Shown here: positions 17,568 to 24,899 of the stretch, piece by piece
Numbering within the stretch: the stretch's first letter is position 1
How the letters are laid out: each line of letters begins with the position of its first letter
Assembly (NCBI GenBank): GCA_964348755.1
Contig: CAYGDW010000002.1
Location: forward strand, 44,363 to 108,362
Direction of reading: 5' to 3'
Length of the DNA stretch: 64,000 bases
DNA from: UBA7960 sp964348755
Lineage (GTDB): Bacteria; Bacteroidota; Bacteroidia; Bacteroidales; UBA7960
The notes under the pieces: model-generated
Seen by the model: only the letters and a program-made list of their open reading frames with translations
What the model was told of the DNA's origin: nothing
Database searches by the model: none
Made by a program: the position numbers and the translations under genes

Positions 17568-17814
17568 GGCAGGGCTAAAGCCCTGAGTGGTATGTTGAAG
17601 TGCTTGCCCCCGGCTTAAAAGCCGGGGTTACTGAGGGGTGCCGTAAGCGGTACTTCAGTTGCGAAACAGAATTTATTAACCCCAGACTTTAGTCTGGGGG
17701 ATTGGATAATAGGCTATCAAATGAGGGCTTTAGCCCTGCCAAAATATTAACCCCAAACTTTAGCCTGTGGGATGAAACAATGAGATTAATATCGGGGCTT
17801 TAGCCCTGCCAAAA
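17568..17814. repeat. Left ~243-bp palindrome cluster flanking the transposase
   Basis: This is the first copy of a direct repeat (second copy exactly 679 bases downstream, about 14 mismatches, no net indel). It begins GGCAGGGCTAAAGCCC (17568-17583) and ends with its exact reverse complement GGGCTTTAGCCCTGCC (17795-17810), so it has 16-bp terminal inverted repeats. Internal hairpins lie at 17608-17627 (CCCCGGCTT arms), 17680-17699 (CCCCAGACT arms), 17724-17737 (AGGGCT arms) and, imperfectly, 17751-17771. It fills most of the dinB-transposase gap. Confidence 0.9.
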
Positions 17815-17825
17815 CATTCAAAGTC

Positions 17826-18257
17826 ATGCCGCACGTTCGTATTCTGATCCATGCTGTCTGGGGAGTGAAAAATCACCGTCCTTTACTTAAAAAGGACAAA
17901 AAAGAAATTCTTTTTGCGCACATTCAGGAGAATGCTCAGCAGAAGGGGCTCTTTATTCTGGAAATTGGCGGTTGGGATGATCATGTTCATTGCCTGTTAA
18001 GTCTGAATGCTGATATGTCTTTATCAAAAGTTATTCAATTGGTAAAAGGAGAGTCTGCCTTTTGGGCCAACCAGGAAAAACTATTCTCCGGGAAGTTTGA
18101 GTGGGCGAATGAATATTTTGGTGTATCCGTTAGTCCATCAAAGGTCCAGGAAGTACGGGGTTATATAAAAAAACAGGAAGAGCATCATCGGAAAAAGACT
18201 TTTGAAGGGGAGTATCAGGAATTCCTGAAGGCTGTAGGCATAGAAAGGCAGGGCTAA
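17826..18257 (+). CDS. IS200/REP-type Y1 transposase (TnpA family)
   Basis: This 143-residue HUH single-strand transposase belongs to the IS200/IS605 TnpA superfamily. It has the metal-binding HVH at 53-55 (GGWDDHVHCLL) and the catalytic tyrosine Y113 in GYIKKQEEHHRKKTF. These enzymes cut and join single strands next to small hairpins. Here the gene is flanked on both sides by arrays of GGGCTTTAGCCC-type palindromes, as with REP-associated transposases. Its last codons and stop (RQG-stop) come from the first bases of the right-hand repeat. No TnpB partner is present. Confidence 0.9.
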   Translation: MPHVRILIHAVWGVKNHRPLLKKDKKEILFAHIQENAQQKGLFILEIGGWDDHVHCLLSLNADMSLSKVIQLVKGESAFWANQEKLFSGKFEWANEYFGVSVSPSKVQEVRGYIKKQEEHHRKKTFEGEYQEFLKAVGIERQG

Positions 18258-18493
18258 AGCCCCGAAGGATATGTTGAAGTGCTTGCCCCCGGCTTAAAAG
18301 CCGGGGTTACTGAGGATTGCAGTATGCGGTACTTCAGTTGCGAAACAGAATTTATTAACCCCAGACTTTAGTCTGGGGGATGGGGTAATAGGCTATCAAA
18401 TGAGGGCTTTAGCCTTGCCAAAATATTAACCCCAGGCTTTAGCCTGTGGGACGAAACAATGAGATTAATATCGGGGCTTTAGCCCTGCCAAAA
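18247..18493. repeat. Right ~243-bp palindrome cluster flanking the transposase
   Basis: This is the second direct copy of the palindrome cluster, same orientation as the first. Its terminal inverted repeats extend to 17 bp (GGCAGGGCTAAAGCCCC at 18247-18263, with its reverse complement ending at 18489). It starts inside the transposase gene and ends 9-13 bases before the ATG of the XRE-S24 gene. An in-frame ATG at 18446 inside the repeat creates a false 19-residue extension of that gene. Confidence 0.9.
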
Positions 18494-18502
18494 AAGAATA
18501 CC

Positions 18503-19348
18503 ATGAGTTACTTTGCATCGAACATTAAGCTTTTGCGCAAGCGGCGGGGCCGCACCCAAGACGATGTGGCCTTTTTGCTCGACATGAAGCGCCCCACCCT
18601 GAGCGGCTACGAGAACGGGGTGGCCCAGCCAGGGCTGGAATCCCTGGTGGCATTTTCGAAGTATTACAACGTATCAATCGATACCCTGATAAAGGTGGAC
18701 CTGGGTCAGCTGGCCGAGAGCCAGCTCAGGCAACTGGAGCGGGGCTACGATGTGTTCGTTTCGGGTAGCAAGCTGCGCGTGCTGGCCACTACTGTTAATA
18801 GCGACAATGAGGAGAATATCGAGATGGTGTCGGAAAAGGCCAAGGCCGGCTACCGCGCAGGCTTCGCAGACCCGGAGTTCATCAAGGTGCTGCCCACCTT
18901 CCAGATGCCTTTTTTGTCGAAGCAGAAAAAATACCGCAGTTTCCAGATTTCGGGCGACAGCATGCTGCCCATTACTGAAGGCTCATGGGTTACCTGCGAG
19001 TTTGTGCAGAACTGGAACCTGATACAAAACCGTCATGCCTATGTGATCCATACCCTTGACGACGGGGTGGTATTCAAGGTGGTGGAAAACCTGATCAGGA
19101 CAGAGGGCAAGCTGCGGCTTTATTCGCTCAACCCAATCTACGAGCCTTACGAGGTGCATGTGAATGATATTCGCGAGGTGTGGAAGTTCGTCAACTTCAT
19201 TAGCAGCCAGATACCCGAGGCCAACACGCCTGTGGAGCATCTCTCAAACCAGTTTATCCAGCTTAAGAAAGAGGTGGAAACCATTAAGAGCAAACTGAAA
19301 ACGAAAAAACCCCAGGGAAAAACGGGCAATCTTTTCGGGAATGATTAG
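18503..19348 (+). CDS. XRE-family regulator with LexA/UmuD-like S24 peptidase domain
   Basis: This 281-residue protein has an N-terminal helix-turn-helix (about residues 5-60, LRKRRGRTQDDVAFLLDMKR) and a C-terminal S24 self-cleaving domain. The catalytic pair is S153 (SGDSMLPI) and K192 (GVVFKVVEN). The likely cleavage bond is A115-G116 in EKAKAGYRAGF. By analogy with LexA and CI, DNA damage would trigger cleavage and derepress targets, most plausibly the facing dinB-dnaE genes. I start at 18503 because the ATG at 18446 lies in repeat DNA and the HTH begins immediately after residue 1 here. Confidence 0.9.
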   Translation: MSYFASNIKLLRKRRGRTQDDVAFLLDMKRPTLSGYENGVAQPGLESLVAFSKYYNVSIDTLIKVDLGQLAESQLRQLERGYDVFVSGSKLRVLATTVNSDNEENIEMVSEKAKAGYRAGFADPEFIKVLPTFQMPFLSKQKKYRSFQISGDSMLPITEGSWVTCEFVQNWNLIQNRHAYVIHTLDDGVVFKVVENLIRTEGKLRLYSLNPIYEPYEVHVNDIREVWKFVNFISSQIPEANTPVEHLSNQFIQLKKEVETIKSKLKTKKPQGKTGNLFGND

Positions 19349-19356
19349 TGGCTTTT

Positions 19357-20172
19357 TTACAGGCTCTTAATCAACTCAGTAAAAATTATCGTCATATTGC
19401 GTTCGGCTACCTGGGCCACGTTTTGCACTTCTTCGTGGCTGGTGGGCTTTTTGGGGTCGGCGGGTTTGGCCAGGTTGGTAATTACTGAAATTCCGAAGCA
19501 TTCCATGCCGGCGTGTCGGGCCACAATCACTTCGGGCACTGTTGACATGCCGGTGGCGTCGGCTCCAAGCAGGCGAAACATATTGTATTCGGCAGGGGTT
19601 TCGAGGGTGGGGCCAGGGCTGCCAATATACACACCTGTCTGAAACCTGATTTTATGCCCAGATGCAATCTTTTTAGCACGGTCAATCAGTTCGGTATTAT
19701 AGGTCTGGCTCATTTCGGGGAAACGGGTACCCAGCTCATCAATATTTTTACCGCGAAGGGGATTTTCGGGGAAGAAGTTGATGTGGTCGCGAATTATCAT
19801 CAGGTCGCCCACTTCAAAAGAAGGGTTCAACCCTCCGGCAGCGTTTGAAAGAAACACAGTTTTTATGCCCAGAAGCTTCATTACCCTTACGGGGAAAGTA
19901 ACTTCCTGCATGTTGTAGCCCTCGTAGTAGTGGAAACGTCCCTGCATGGCCACCACGTTTTTTCCGCCAAGGATGCCAAAAATCAGCTTGCCATCGTGAC
20001 CCTCGACAGTTGATACAGGAAAGTTTGGAACATCCTTGTAGTCAAGCGAATACTTTACCTCTAAAGCTTTAATCAGGCCTCCCAGCCCTGAGCCAAGTAT
20101 TATGCCCACTTCAGGGGCTATTTGTGTTTTTTCTCTAAGAAACCGGGCAGTAGTTTTTATTTTTTCAAGCAT
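19357..20172 (-). CDS. Purine-nucleoside phosphorylase
   Basis: The product is a 271-residue trimeric-type PNP, which splits purine nucleosides with phosphate into base and ribose-1-phosphate. Family motifs are IILGSGLGGL (phosphate loop), QGRFHYYEGY, FLSNAAGGLN and the substrate pocket TPAEYNMFRLLGADATGMS. The residue pattern fits the guanosine/inosine enzyme. It converges on the XRE-S24 gene with only 8 bases between stops. Nearby genes for deaminases and XdhC suggest purine salvage or breakdown. Confidence 0.96.
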   Translation of the reverse strand: MLEKIKTTARFLREKTQIAPEVGIILGSGLGGLIKALEVKYSLDYKDVPNFPVSTVEGHDGKLIFGILGGKNVVAMQGRFHYYEGYNMQEVTFPVRVMKLLGIKTVFLSNAAGGLNPSFEVGDLMIIRDHINFFPENPLRGKNIDELGTRFPEMSQTYNTELIDRAKKIASGHKIRFQTGVYIGSPGPTLETPAEYNMFRLLGADATGMSTVPEVIVARHAGMECFGISVITNLAKPADPKKPTSHEEVQNVAQVAERNMTIIFTELIKSL

Positions 20173-20347
20173 TTTGTATTAGATTTTGTCCGATTGCTAA
20201 ATTAGTAAAAAGTACAGTAAGTCAAAAACCATTAAATTTGCCAAATTATGCCGGTTTAGCCTGCCTGAATAACTCAGGGTGCCTTTTGTGGGTTGGCGGT
20301 TGGTTTTTCGCCGTATGGCAAAAGTAAATTTTTATTATTTTATTGTT

Positions 20348-21751
20348 ATGACAGCAACACACAGTATTATTGATGGACGCGGGGCAGGCCGGCCGGTTTT
20401 GGTCGATTTTCTGATTGTGAATGGTTTGGTTGTAACCATGGACGCTGAATTTCGCGTGTTTGAAAAAGGGGCCATTGCAGTAAGTGAAGGCCAGATTATT
20501 GGTATTGGGGCATCGGGCGATCTTTTAAAAAGTTTTAATGCCAGGCAGATGATTGATGCCACCGGCAAGCTGGTTTTGCCTGGCCTGATCAATGCGCATA
20601 CCCACTCGCCTATGACCATTTTCAGAGGATATGCCGACGACCTTCATCTGAAGGAGTGGCTGTATGATCATATTTTTCCCATTGAGTCTGAGTTTGTAAC
20701 TCCTGAGAATGTTCGCACCGGCACCCGGTTGGCTATTGCCGAAATGTTACTCAGCGGAACCACTACCTTCAACGACATGTATTACTACGTAGAAGAGATG
20801 GCAAAAGTGGTTGACCAGGTTGGTGTGCGTGCCGTGCTTACCGAGAGCCTGATAGATTTTCCAGCACCCAATAATCCTTCGCCCGAGCATTGTATAAAGA
20901 TGAGCGAAGCGCTGATAAAAAAGTGGGAACATCATCCATTGATCACCATTGGCGTTTCGGCTCATGCCCTTTACACCACTTCGCCAGAGGTAATAAAAAA
21001 GGGGAAGGAGCTGGCCGATAAGTATCAGCTTCCCTTTAACATCCATGTGGCAGAAACCCGCGGGGAATATGAACTTACGCAAAAGGAATACGGTATGACT
21101 CCGGTTGAGTTTCTTGACAGTATAGGGGTGCTGGGTCCGAATGTGATTGCTGCTCACAGTGTGCATCTTACCCCTGGTGACATTGCCATTTATGCCCGCC
21201 ATGGTGTAGGGGTAGCCCATAACCCGCAGTGCAACATGAAACTTGCCAGTGGGGTGGCCCCCGTCCCAGCTTTTCTTAAAGCTGGGGTAAAAGTGGGCAT
21301 TGGCACCGATGGCGTGGCCAGCAACAATGATCTTGACCTTTTTGATGAAGTGCGCACTGCCGCTTTCCTTCATAAGCTAACCTGCAAAAACCCAACGGTT
21401 CTTGATGCACAAACCGCCCTTGAGCTTATTACAATTGGTGGTGCCAGGGTGTTGGGTCTTGATGACAAGGTAGGATCGCTCGAAGTGGGCAAAAGGGCCG
21501 ATATAATTATTTTGGATATGGATCAGCCACATGCTCATCCGGTTTATAACATTTACTCGCTTATTATTTACTCGCTCAGGGGTTCTGATGTGGAAACCGT
21601 GATGGTTGATGGAAAACTTATGGTGCAAAATCGCAAGCTTGTAACCCTTGACCTGGATCGCCTGTACGACAAGGTAGAGCTGCTTGCCCGCCAGATAACT
21701 GAAAAAAGCACCACCTTGACCCAGGTCAACAACAGGCTTCGGAAACTTTAG
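20348..21751 (+). CDS. Amidohydrolase, MTA/SAH deaminase type
   Basis: This 467-residue amidohydrolase is of the TrzA/AtzA-MtaD group, which deaminates S-adenosylhomocysteine, methylthioadenosine or related rings. Metal and catalytic motifs are visible: NAHTHSPMTIFRGYADDLHL, then HVAET, AHSVHL and GIGTDGVASNNDLDLFDE. A longer frame begins at 20279, but its extra 23 residues do not look conserved, so I use the ATG at 20348. It diverges from pnp. The exact substrate cannot be told from sequence alone, and guanine or cytosine deaminase activity is possible. Confidence 0.88.
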   Translation: MTATHSIIDGRGAGRPVLVDFLIVNGLVVTMDAEFRVFEKGAIAVSEGQIIGIGASGDLLKSFNARQMIDATGKLVLPGLINAHTHSPMTIFRGYADDLHLKEWLYDHIFPIESEFVTPENVRTGTRLAIAEMLLSGTTTFNDMYYYVEEMAKVVDQVGVRAVLTESLIDFPAPNNPSPEHCIKMSEALIKKWEHHPLITIGVSAHALYTTSPEVIKKGKELADKYQLPFNIHVAETRGEYELTQKEYGMTPVEFLDSIGVLGPNVIAAHSVHLTPGDIAIYARHGVGVAHNPQCNMKLASGVAPVPAFLKAGVKVGIGTDGVASNNDLDLFDEVRTAAFLHKLTCKNPTVLDAQTALELITIGGARVLGLDDKVGSLEVGKRADIIILDMDQPHAHPVYNIYSLIIYSLRGSDVETVMVDGKLMVQNRKLVTLDLDRLYDKVELLARQITEKSTTLTQVNNRLRKL

Positions 21752-21753
21752 GT

Positions 21754-22341
21754 TTATCCCATGTAGGGGTTGAGCCGGCGAGTCATGGCTTTTTCAATAA
21801 TGGTATAGAGGTCCATGGGTGTGTATTTTCGCCAGTTCACATTGCTGAAGTGCTTCCCAAAGGCAATGTAATAGTCGATATTGGCAGTTTCAAACTCCCT
21901 TATCACAAAGTCGCGGAAATTAAGGGCCACAATCCAGCCATCTTCCAGCTCTTCGAACCATTCCTGGTAGTAACAATCGTCCGATGAGTGGAAGTTTAGC
22001 ACGTTTTCGCCAATGAGGATAAATTTGTTAATACCGTTTTCAATAAGGGGTTCAATAACGTTTCTCTTCAGGAACATTACATCGTTATAAAGGCAATCGT
22101 TCCATTCGCCCAACATTTCAATAATGCAATAGCCTTCGTTGTAATGGGCAAAAAGAATTTTTATAAATAGGGTAGAAGAAACCATTTCGTCCCATTGGGG
22201 GTGTATCAGGTAGTTGTAAATGGCATGGGTAAACTCAAATTCTGAGTAATCCCTTCCGTAGAAAGGCGAACGTTCGTCTTCCGAAGCTATATAAAGGTTT
22301 CGCCAGGCGTAAAATGGCTCAATGTTGTGCATAAAAAGCAT
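21754..22341 (-). CDS. Uncharacterised protein, rich in aromatic and acidic residues
   Basis: I do not recognise a named domain in this 195-residue cytosolic protein. It has no signal peptide or membrane segment. It is rich in Phe, Tyr, Trp, Asp and Glu (for example FYAWRNLYIASEDERSPFYG and SSDDCYYQEWFEELEDGW). An in-frame ATG three codons in (MHNIEPFYAW) is an equally good start. It converges on the amidohydrolase with a 2-base gap and lies downstream of guaD and xdhC on the same strand. No function is assigned. Confidence 0.75.
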   Translation of the reverse strand: MLFMHNIEPFYAWRNLYIASEDERSPFYGRDYSEFEFTHAIYNYLIHPQWDEMVSSTLFIKILFAHYNEGYCIIEMLGEWNDCLYNDVMFLKRNVIEPLIENGINKFILIGENVLNFHSSDDCYYQEWFEELEDGWIVALNFRDFVIREFETANIDYYIAFGKHFSNVNWRKYTPMDLYTIIEKAMTRRLNPYMG

Positions 22342-22411
22342 TCATTTTTCGAAAAGAAACGCATCCTTTCTAATCAAAGTTAGCAAAAAAACAGGCGCGA
22401 TAAAAGCTGAA

Positions 22412-23158
22412 TCAGGCAGGTTTTTTAACTTCCACAAGCTTTGCGGCGATGGATAAACCGATGATTTCGGGGGTCTTCCCAGGGAGTTTTATGCCGATTG
22501 GCGAATCTGCTTTCGCGAAAGCGGCTTCATCAAACAGCCGCTTTTCGATCAGATAAGTTTTTGCTTCAGAGATCTTTTGCCTGTTGCCGATCATACCCAG
22601 ATAAGCCCATGGCTTGGTAAGCACTTTCCCAAGAATTTCAAAATCATAATCGTGACGGTGCGAGCACAGCACCAGGAAGTGACGCGGTCCGGGTTCGAAG
22701 TCTTTAAGAAACTTCTGGTGGTTTATTGCCTGTGTGTTGATACCTTCGAAAGCGGGGTCTTTCAGCATATCGGCTCTTTCATCGACTACGGTAATGCGAA
22801 ACTCAAGCTTGCGTGCAAAATATACTACTGCCTTAGCTAGGTGTCCTGCTCCGAAAATTACCAGTTCGCTGTCGGGCTGAAAGGTTTCGATAAAGAACCA
22901 AAGCTTAGTGCCTGTTTCGGGGTTCTGCATTTCAATCATTCCTTTTTTTGCTTCCTTCAGAAAGTTCAGCGCAGTTTTTGTGACTTCGGCTTCCACTGGT
23001 CCGCCGCCTATGGTACCTTGTGTAGAGCCATCATCAAAAACCAGCATACGTGCACCCACCGGACGACCAAACGATCCATCCACTTTTATTAAAGTGCAGA
23101 GGGAAAAGGTGCGCTGTTGTTGTCGCGCTTCCGTTAGCTGGCTAATCCAGTTTTCCAT
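22412..23158 (-). CDS. XdhC family protein (molybdenum cofactor insertion factor-like)
   Basis: XdhC-type proteins bind and sulfurate molybdenum cofactor for xanthine dehydrogenase. The 248-residue product has an N-terminal XdhC domain (SLCTLIKVDGSFGRPVGARM, GTIGGGPVEAEV) and a C-terminal Rossmann domain (VIFGAGHLAKAVVYFARKL, VVDER). I chose the start at 23158 because its ATG overlaps the TGA of guaD in a TGATG junction, which indicates translational coupling. An 11-residue longer frame exists. No xanthine dehydrogenase genes occur in the window. Confidence 0.9.
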   Translation of the reverse strand: MENWISQLTEARQQQRTFSLCTLIKVDGSFGRPVGARMLVFDDGSTQGTIGGGPVEAEVTKTALNFLKEAKKGMIEMQNPETGTKLWFFIETFQPDSELVIFGAGHLAKAVVYFARKLEFRITVVDERADMLKDPAFEGINTQAINHQKFLKDFEPGPRHFLVLCSHRHDYDFEILGKVLTKPWAYLGMIGNRQKISEAKTYLIEKRLFDEAAFAKADSPIGIKLPGKTPEIIGLSIAAKLVEVKKPA

Positions 23159-23625
23159 CAGTACTCGGTTTTGTTTTCCAGTTTGAGCCATTGCAGAAAA
23201 GGTTCAGCAGCTTCTTTTATGGCCAGTTTTTGAATAGGAATGGAACGGCGGCCGAGGGTCAATGCAAACTCATCGTAAATAAACGAGTCGTCGAAACCGG
23301 CTTTTGCGGCATCCAACTTTGTGGCAGCAAAAACGATGCGGTCGAGATGTGCCCAGTAAATGGCGCCAAGGCACATGGGGCAGGGTTCGCAACTGGTATA
23401 TATTACGCAACCATCCAGTTTGAAATCGCCAATATTTTTGCATGCATCTCGTATGGCAAGCACCTCTGCATGCGCTGTGGGGTCGTGGTGATGTGTTACT
23501 TGGTTTACACCCCTCCCAATTATTTTTCCGTTGCGCACAATCAGTGCCCCAAATGGGCCCCCGCCATCATTTACATTGGCCGCAGCCATGGTTACGGCTT
23601 CTCGCAAAAATTGTTCGTCGTTCAT
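23158..23625 (-). CDS. guaD: Guanine deaminase (CDA-fold)
   Basis: This 155-residue protein belongs to the cytidine-deaminase superfamily and closely matches B. subtilis-type GuaD, which converts guanine to xanthine. It shows the zinc and catalytic motif TAHAEVLAIRDACK, the CEPCPMCLGAIYWA zinc ligands and the GuaD-specific AKAGFDDSFIYDEF segment. It is translationally coupled to xdhC. With PNP nearby, guanosine to guanine to xanthine is a plausible route. Confidence 0.93.
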   Translation of the reverse strand: MNDEQFLREAVTMAAANVNDGGGPFGALIVRNGKIIGRGVNQVTHHHDPTAHAEVLAIRDACKNIGDFKLDGCVIYTSCEPCPMCLGAIYWAHLDRIVFAATKLDAAKAGFDDSFIYDEFALTLGRRSIPIQKLAIKEAAEPFLQWLKLENKTEY

Positions 23626-23722
23626 TGTTTATGTTTTGATCACAAACAAATCTACGAAATATTTTAGTGAAAAAGTGGCTCAAAACTTTCTGAAACCTAC
23701 GATTGGTCAGGATACATTTGGT

Positions 23723-23730
23723 TAACTTTG
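23723..23730 (+). promoter_or_regulatory. Possible -7 promoter element (TAACTTTG)
   Basis: TAACTTTG matches the Bacteroidota -7 consensus TAnnTTTG exactly and lies 9 bases before the ATG of the TIGR02757 gene, so the transcript would be nearly leaderless. A clear -33 TTTG at the right spacing was not found, so this is tentative. Confidence 0.3.
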
Positions 23731-23739
23731 CTATTATTT

Positions 23740-24513
23740 ATGAAAAGGTCATCCTTGCAAATCCTGTTACAATTGCTCAACGAGAAAGCGGCATATTACA
23801 ACCGGCCATTTTTCATTGAAACCGATCCCATTTCTATACCGCATCGTTTTTCCTGCAAGGAGGACATTGAGGTTGCTGCCTTTCTGGTATCCACCATTTC
23901 CTGGGGGCAGCGAAAGTCCATAATAAAAAGCGGGATTCGGCTAATGGAGCTAATGGACTGGCAACCGGCTGCCTTTATCAAGGACTTTTCTGAAAAAGAT
24001 ATGAGGTCTTTTGCGGGATTTGCATACCGAACTTTCAATTTTTCGGATCTTGAGTTTTTTCTTTATTCGCTCAAGCATATTTATCAGGAGTTTGGCGGGC
24101 TTGAGCAATGCTTTACAAAGCCTTACTTGCAAGCAGGCAATGTGAAGAATGCAATAATTGGATTTAGAAAAGTATTTTTTGATTTGCCTCACCTGCCACG
24201 CACCCAAAAACACGCGAGCAACCCTGAATTTGGTTCGGCAGCCAAAAGGCTGAATATGTTTTTGCGGTGGATGGTACGTAAGGACGATGCCGGTGTTGAT
24301 TTTGGCCTGTGGAAAGGAATTTCGCCGGCTGACCTGTATTGTCCGCTCGACTTGCATTCGGGCCGGGTGGCGCGAATGCTCGGTCTGCTCACCCGAAAGC
24401 AAAACGACTGGAAAGCGGTTGAAGAACTGACTGCAAATCTACGCCAACTCAACCCCAAAGATCCTGTGATTTTCGATTTTGCCCTGTTTGGAATGGGAGT
24501 GTTTGAAAAATGA
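23740..24513 (+). CDS. TIGR02757 (DUF2400) family protein
   Basis: This 257-residue protein belongs to TIGR02757/DUF2400, widespread in Bacteroidota but without an established function. Typical features are FIETDPISIPHRFSCKEDIE near the N terminus, FLVSTISWGQRK, and the Arg-rich C-terminal half (ISPADLYCPLDLHSGRVARMLG, LNPKDPVIFDFALFGMGV). The fold resembles helix-hairpin-helix DNA glycosylases in its C-terminal pattern, but that is inference. I use the ATG at 23740 rather than an in-frame one four codons upstream. Confidence 0.88.
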   Translation: MKRSSLQILLQLLNEKAAYYNRPFFIETDPISIPHRFSCKEDIEVAAFLVSTISWGQRKSIIKSGIRLMELMDWQPAAFIKDFSEKDMRSFAGFAYRTFNFSDLEFFLYSLKHIYQEFGGLEQCFTKPYLQAGNVKNAIIGFRKVFFDLPHLPRTQKHASNPEFGSAAKRLNMFLRWMVRKDDAGVDFGLWKGISPADLYCPLDLHSGRVARMLGLLTRKQNDWKAVEELTANLRQLNPKDPVIFDFALFGMGVFEK

Positions 24514-24514
24514 G

Positions 24515-24665
24515 AAAAGATGAAAGGGAGAAGATGTGATTATGAGATAATAAGATAAATAGATAATGAGCTAATATGATAATGAGCTAATGTGATAATG
24601 TGATAATGTGAAAATGTGAAAATGAGAAGTGAGAGTTGGGAAGATAAGAAAATGAGAAATTTAAA
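24515..24665. repeat. Degenerate low-complexity tandem repeat
   Basis: The spacer between the TIGR02757 and DUF3820 genes is built from degenerate copies of units such as GATAATGAGCTAAT and GATAATGTG, all purine/T-rich with almost no C. It has no coding frame of note. It resembles slipped-strand microsatellite sequence. Confidence 0.7.
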
Positions 24666-24674
24666 AAAACTGGA

Positions 24675-24899
24675 ATGGAGCACAACCCGCAGATTCTTCT
24701 CGAAATAATTAAAACGCCCATGCCCTTTGGCAAATACAAGGGCCGTATGATCTGCGACTTGCCGGTGTCGTATTTGGAATGGTTTCAGCGGAAAGGTTTT
24801 CCGGAAGGAAAACTGGGTATGCTTTTGAGGACTGTCTATGAGATCAGGATCAATGGATTGGAGGATCTGCTCAATCCTTTGAGAAATTTCTCTGACTAA
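24675..24899 (+). CDS. DUF3820 family protein
   Basis: This 74-residue protein matches the DUF3820 family: TPMPFGKYKGRMICDLPVSY, LEWFQRKGFP, then LGMLLRTVYEIRINGL. The family is common but uncharacterised, sometimes called a putative quorum-sensing-regulated virulence factor on weak grounds. The product is small, soluble and acidic/basic balanced. It converges on the next gene with a 4-base overlap of ends. Confidence 0.85.
   Translation: MEHNPQILLEIIKTPMPFGKYKGRMICDLPVSYLEWFQRKGFPEGKLGMLLRTVYEIRINGLEDLLNPLRNFSD

Noticed and set aside
17568..18493. CRISPR array
   Set aside because: The repeats are self-complementary, of unequal spacing and only two large direct copies; there are no uniform spacers or cas genes.
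20279..20347. 23-residue upstream extension of the amidohydrolase
   Set aside because: It has no similarity to the family N terminus, and the ATG at 20348 gives a length nearer the usual one.
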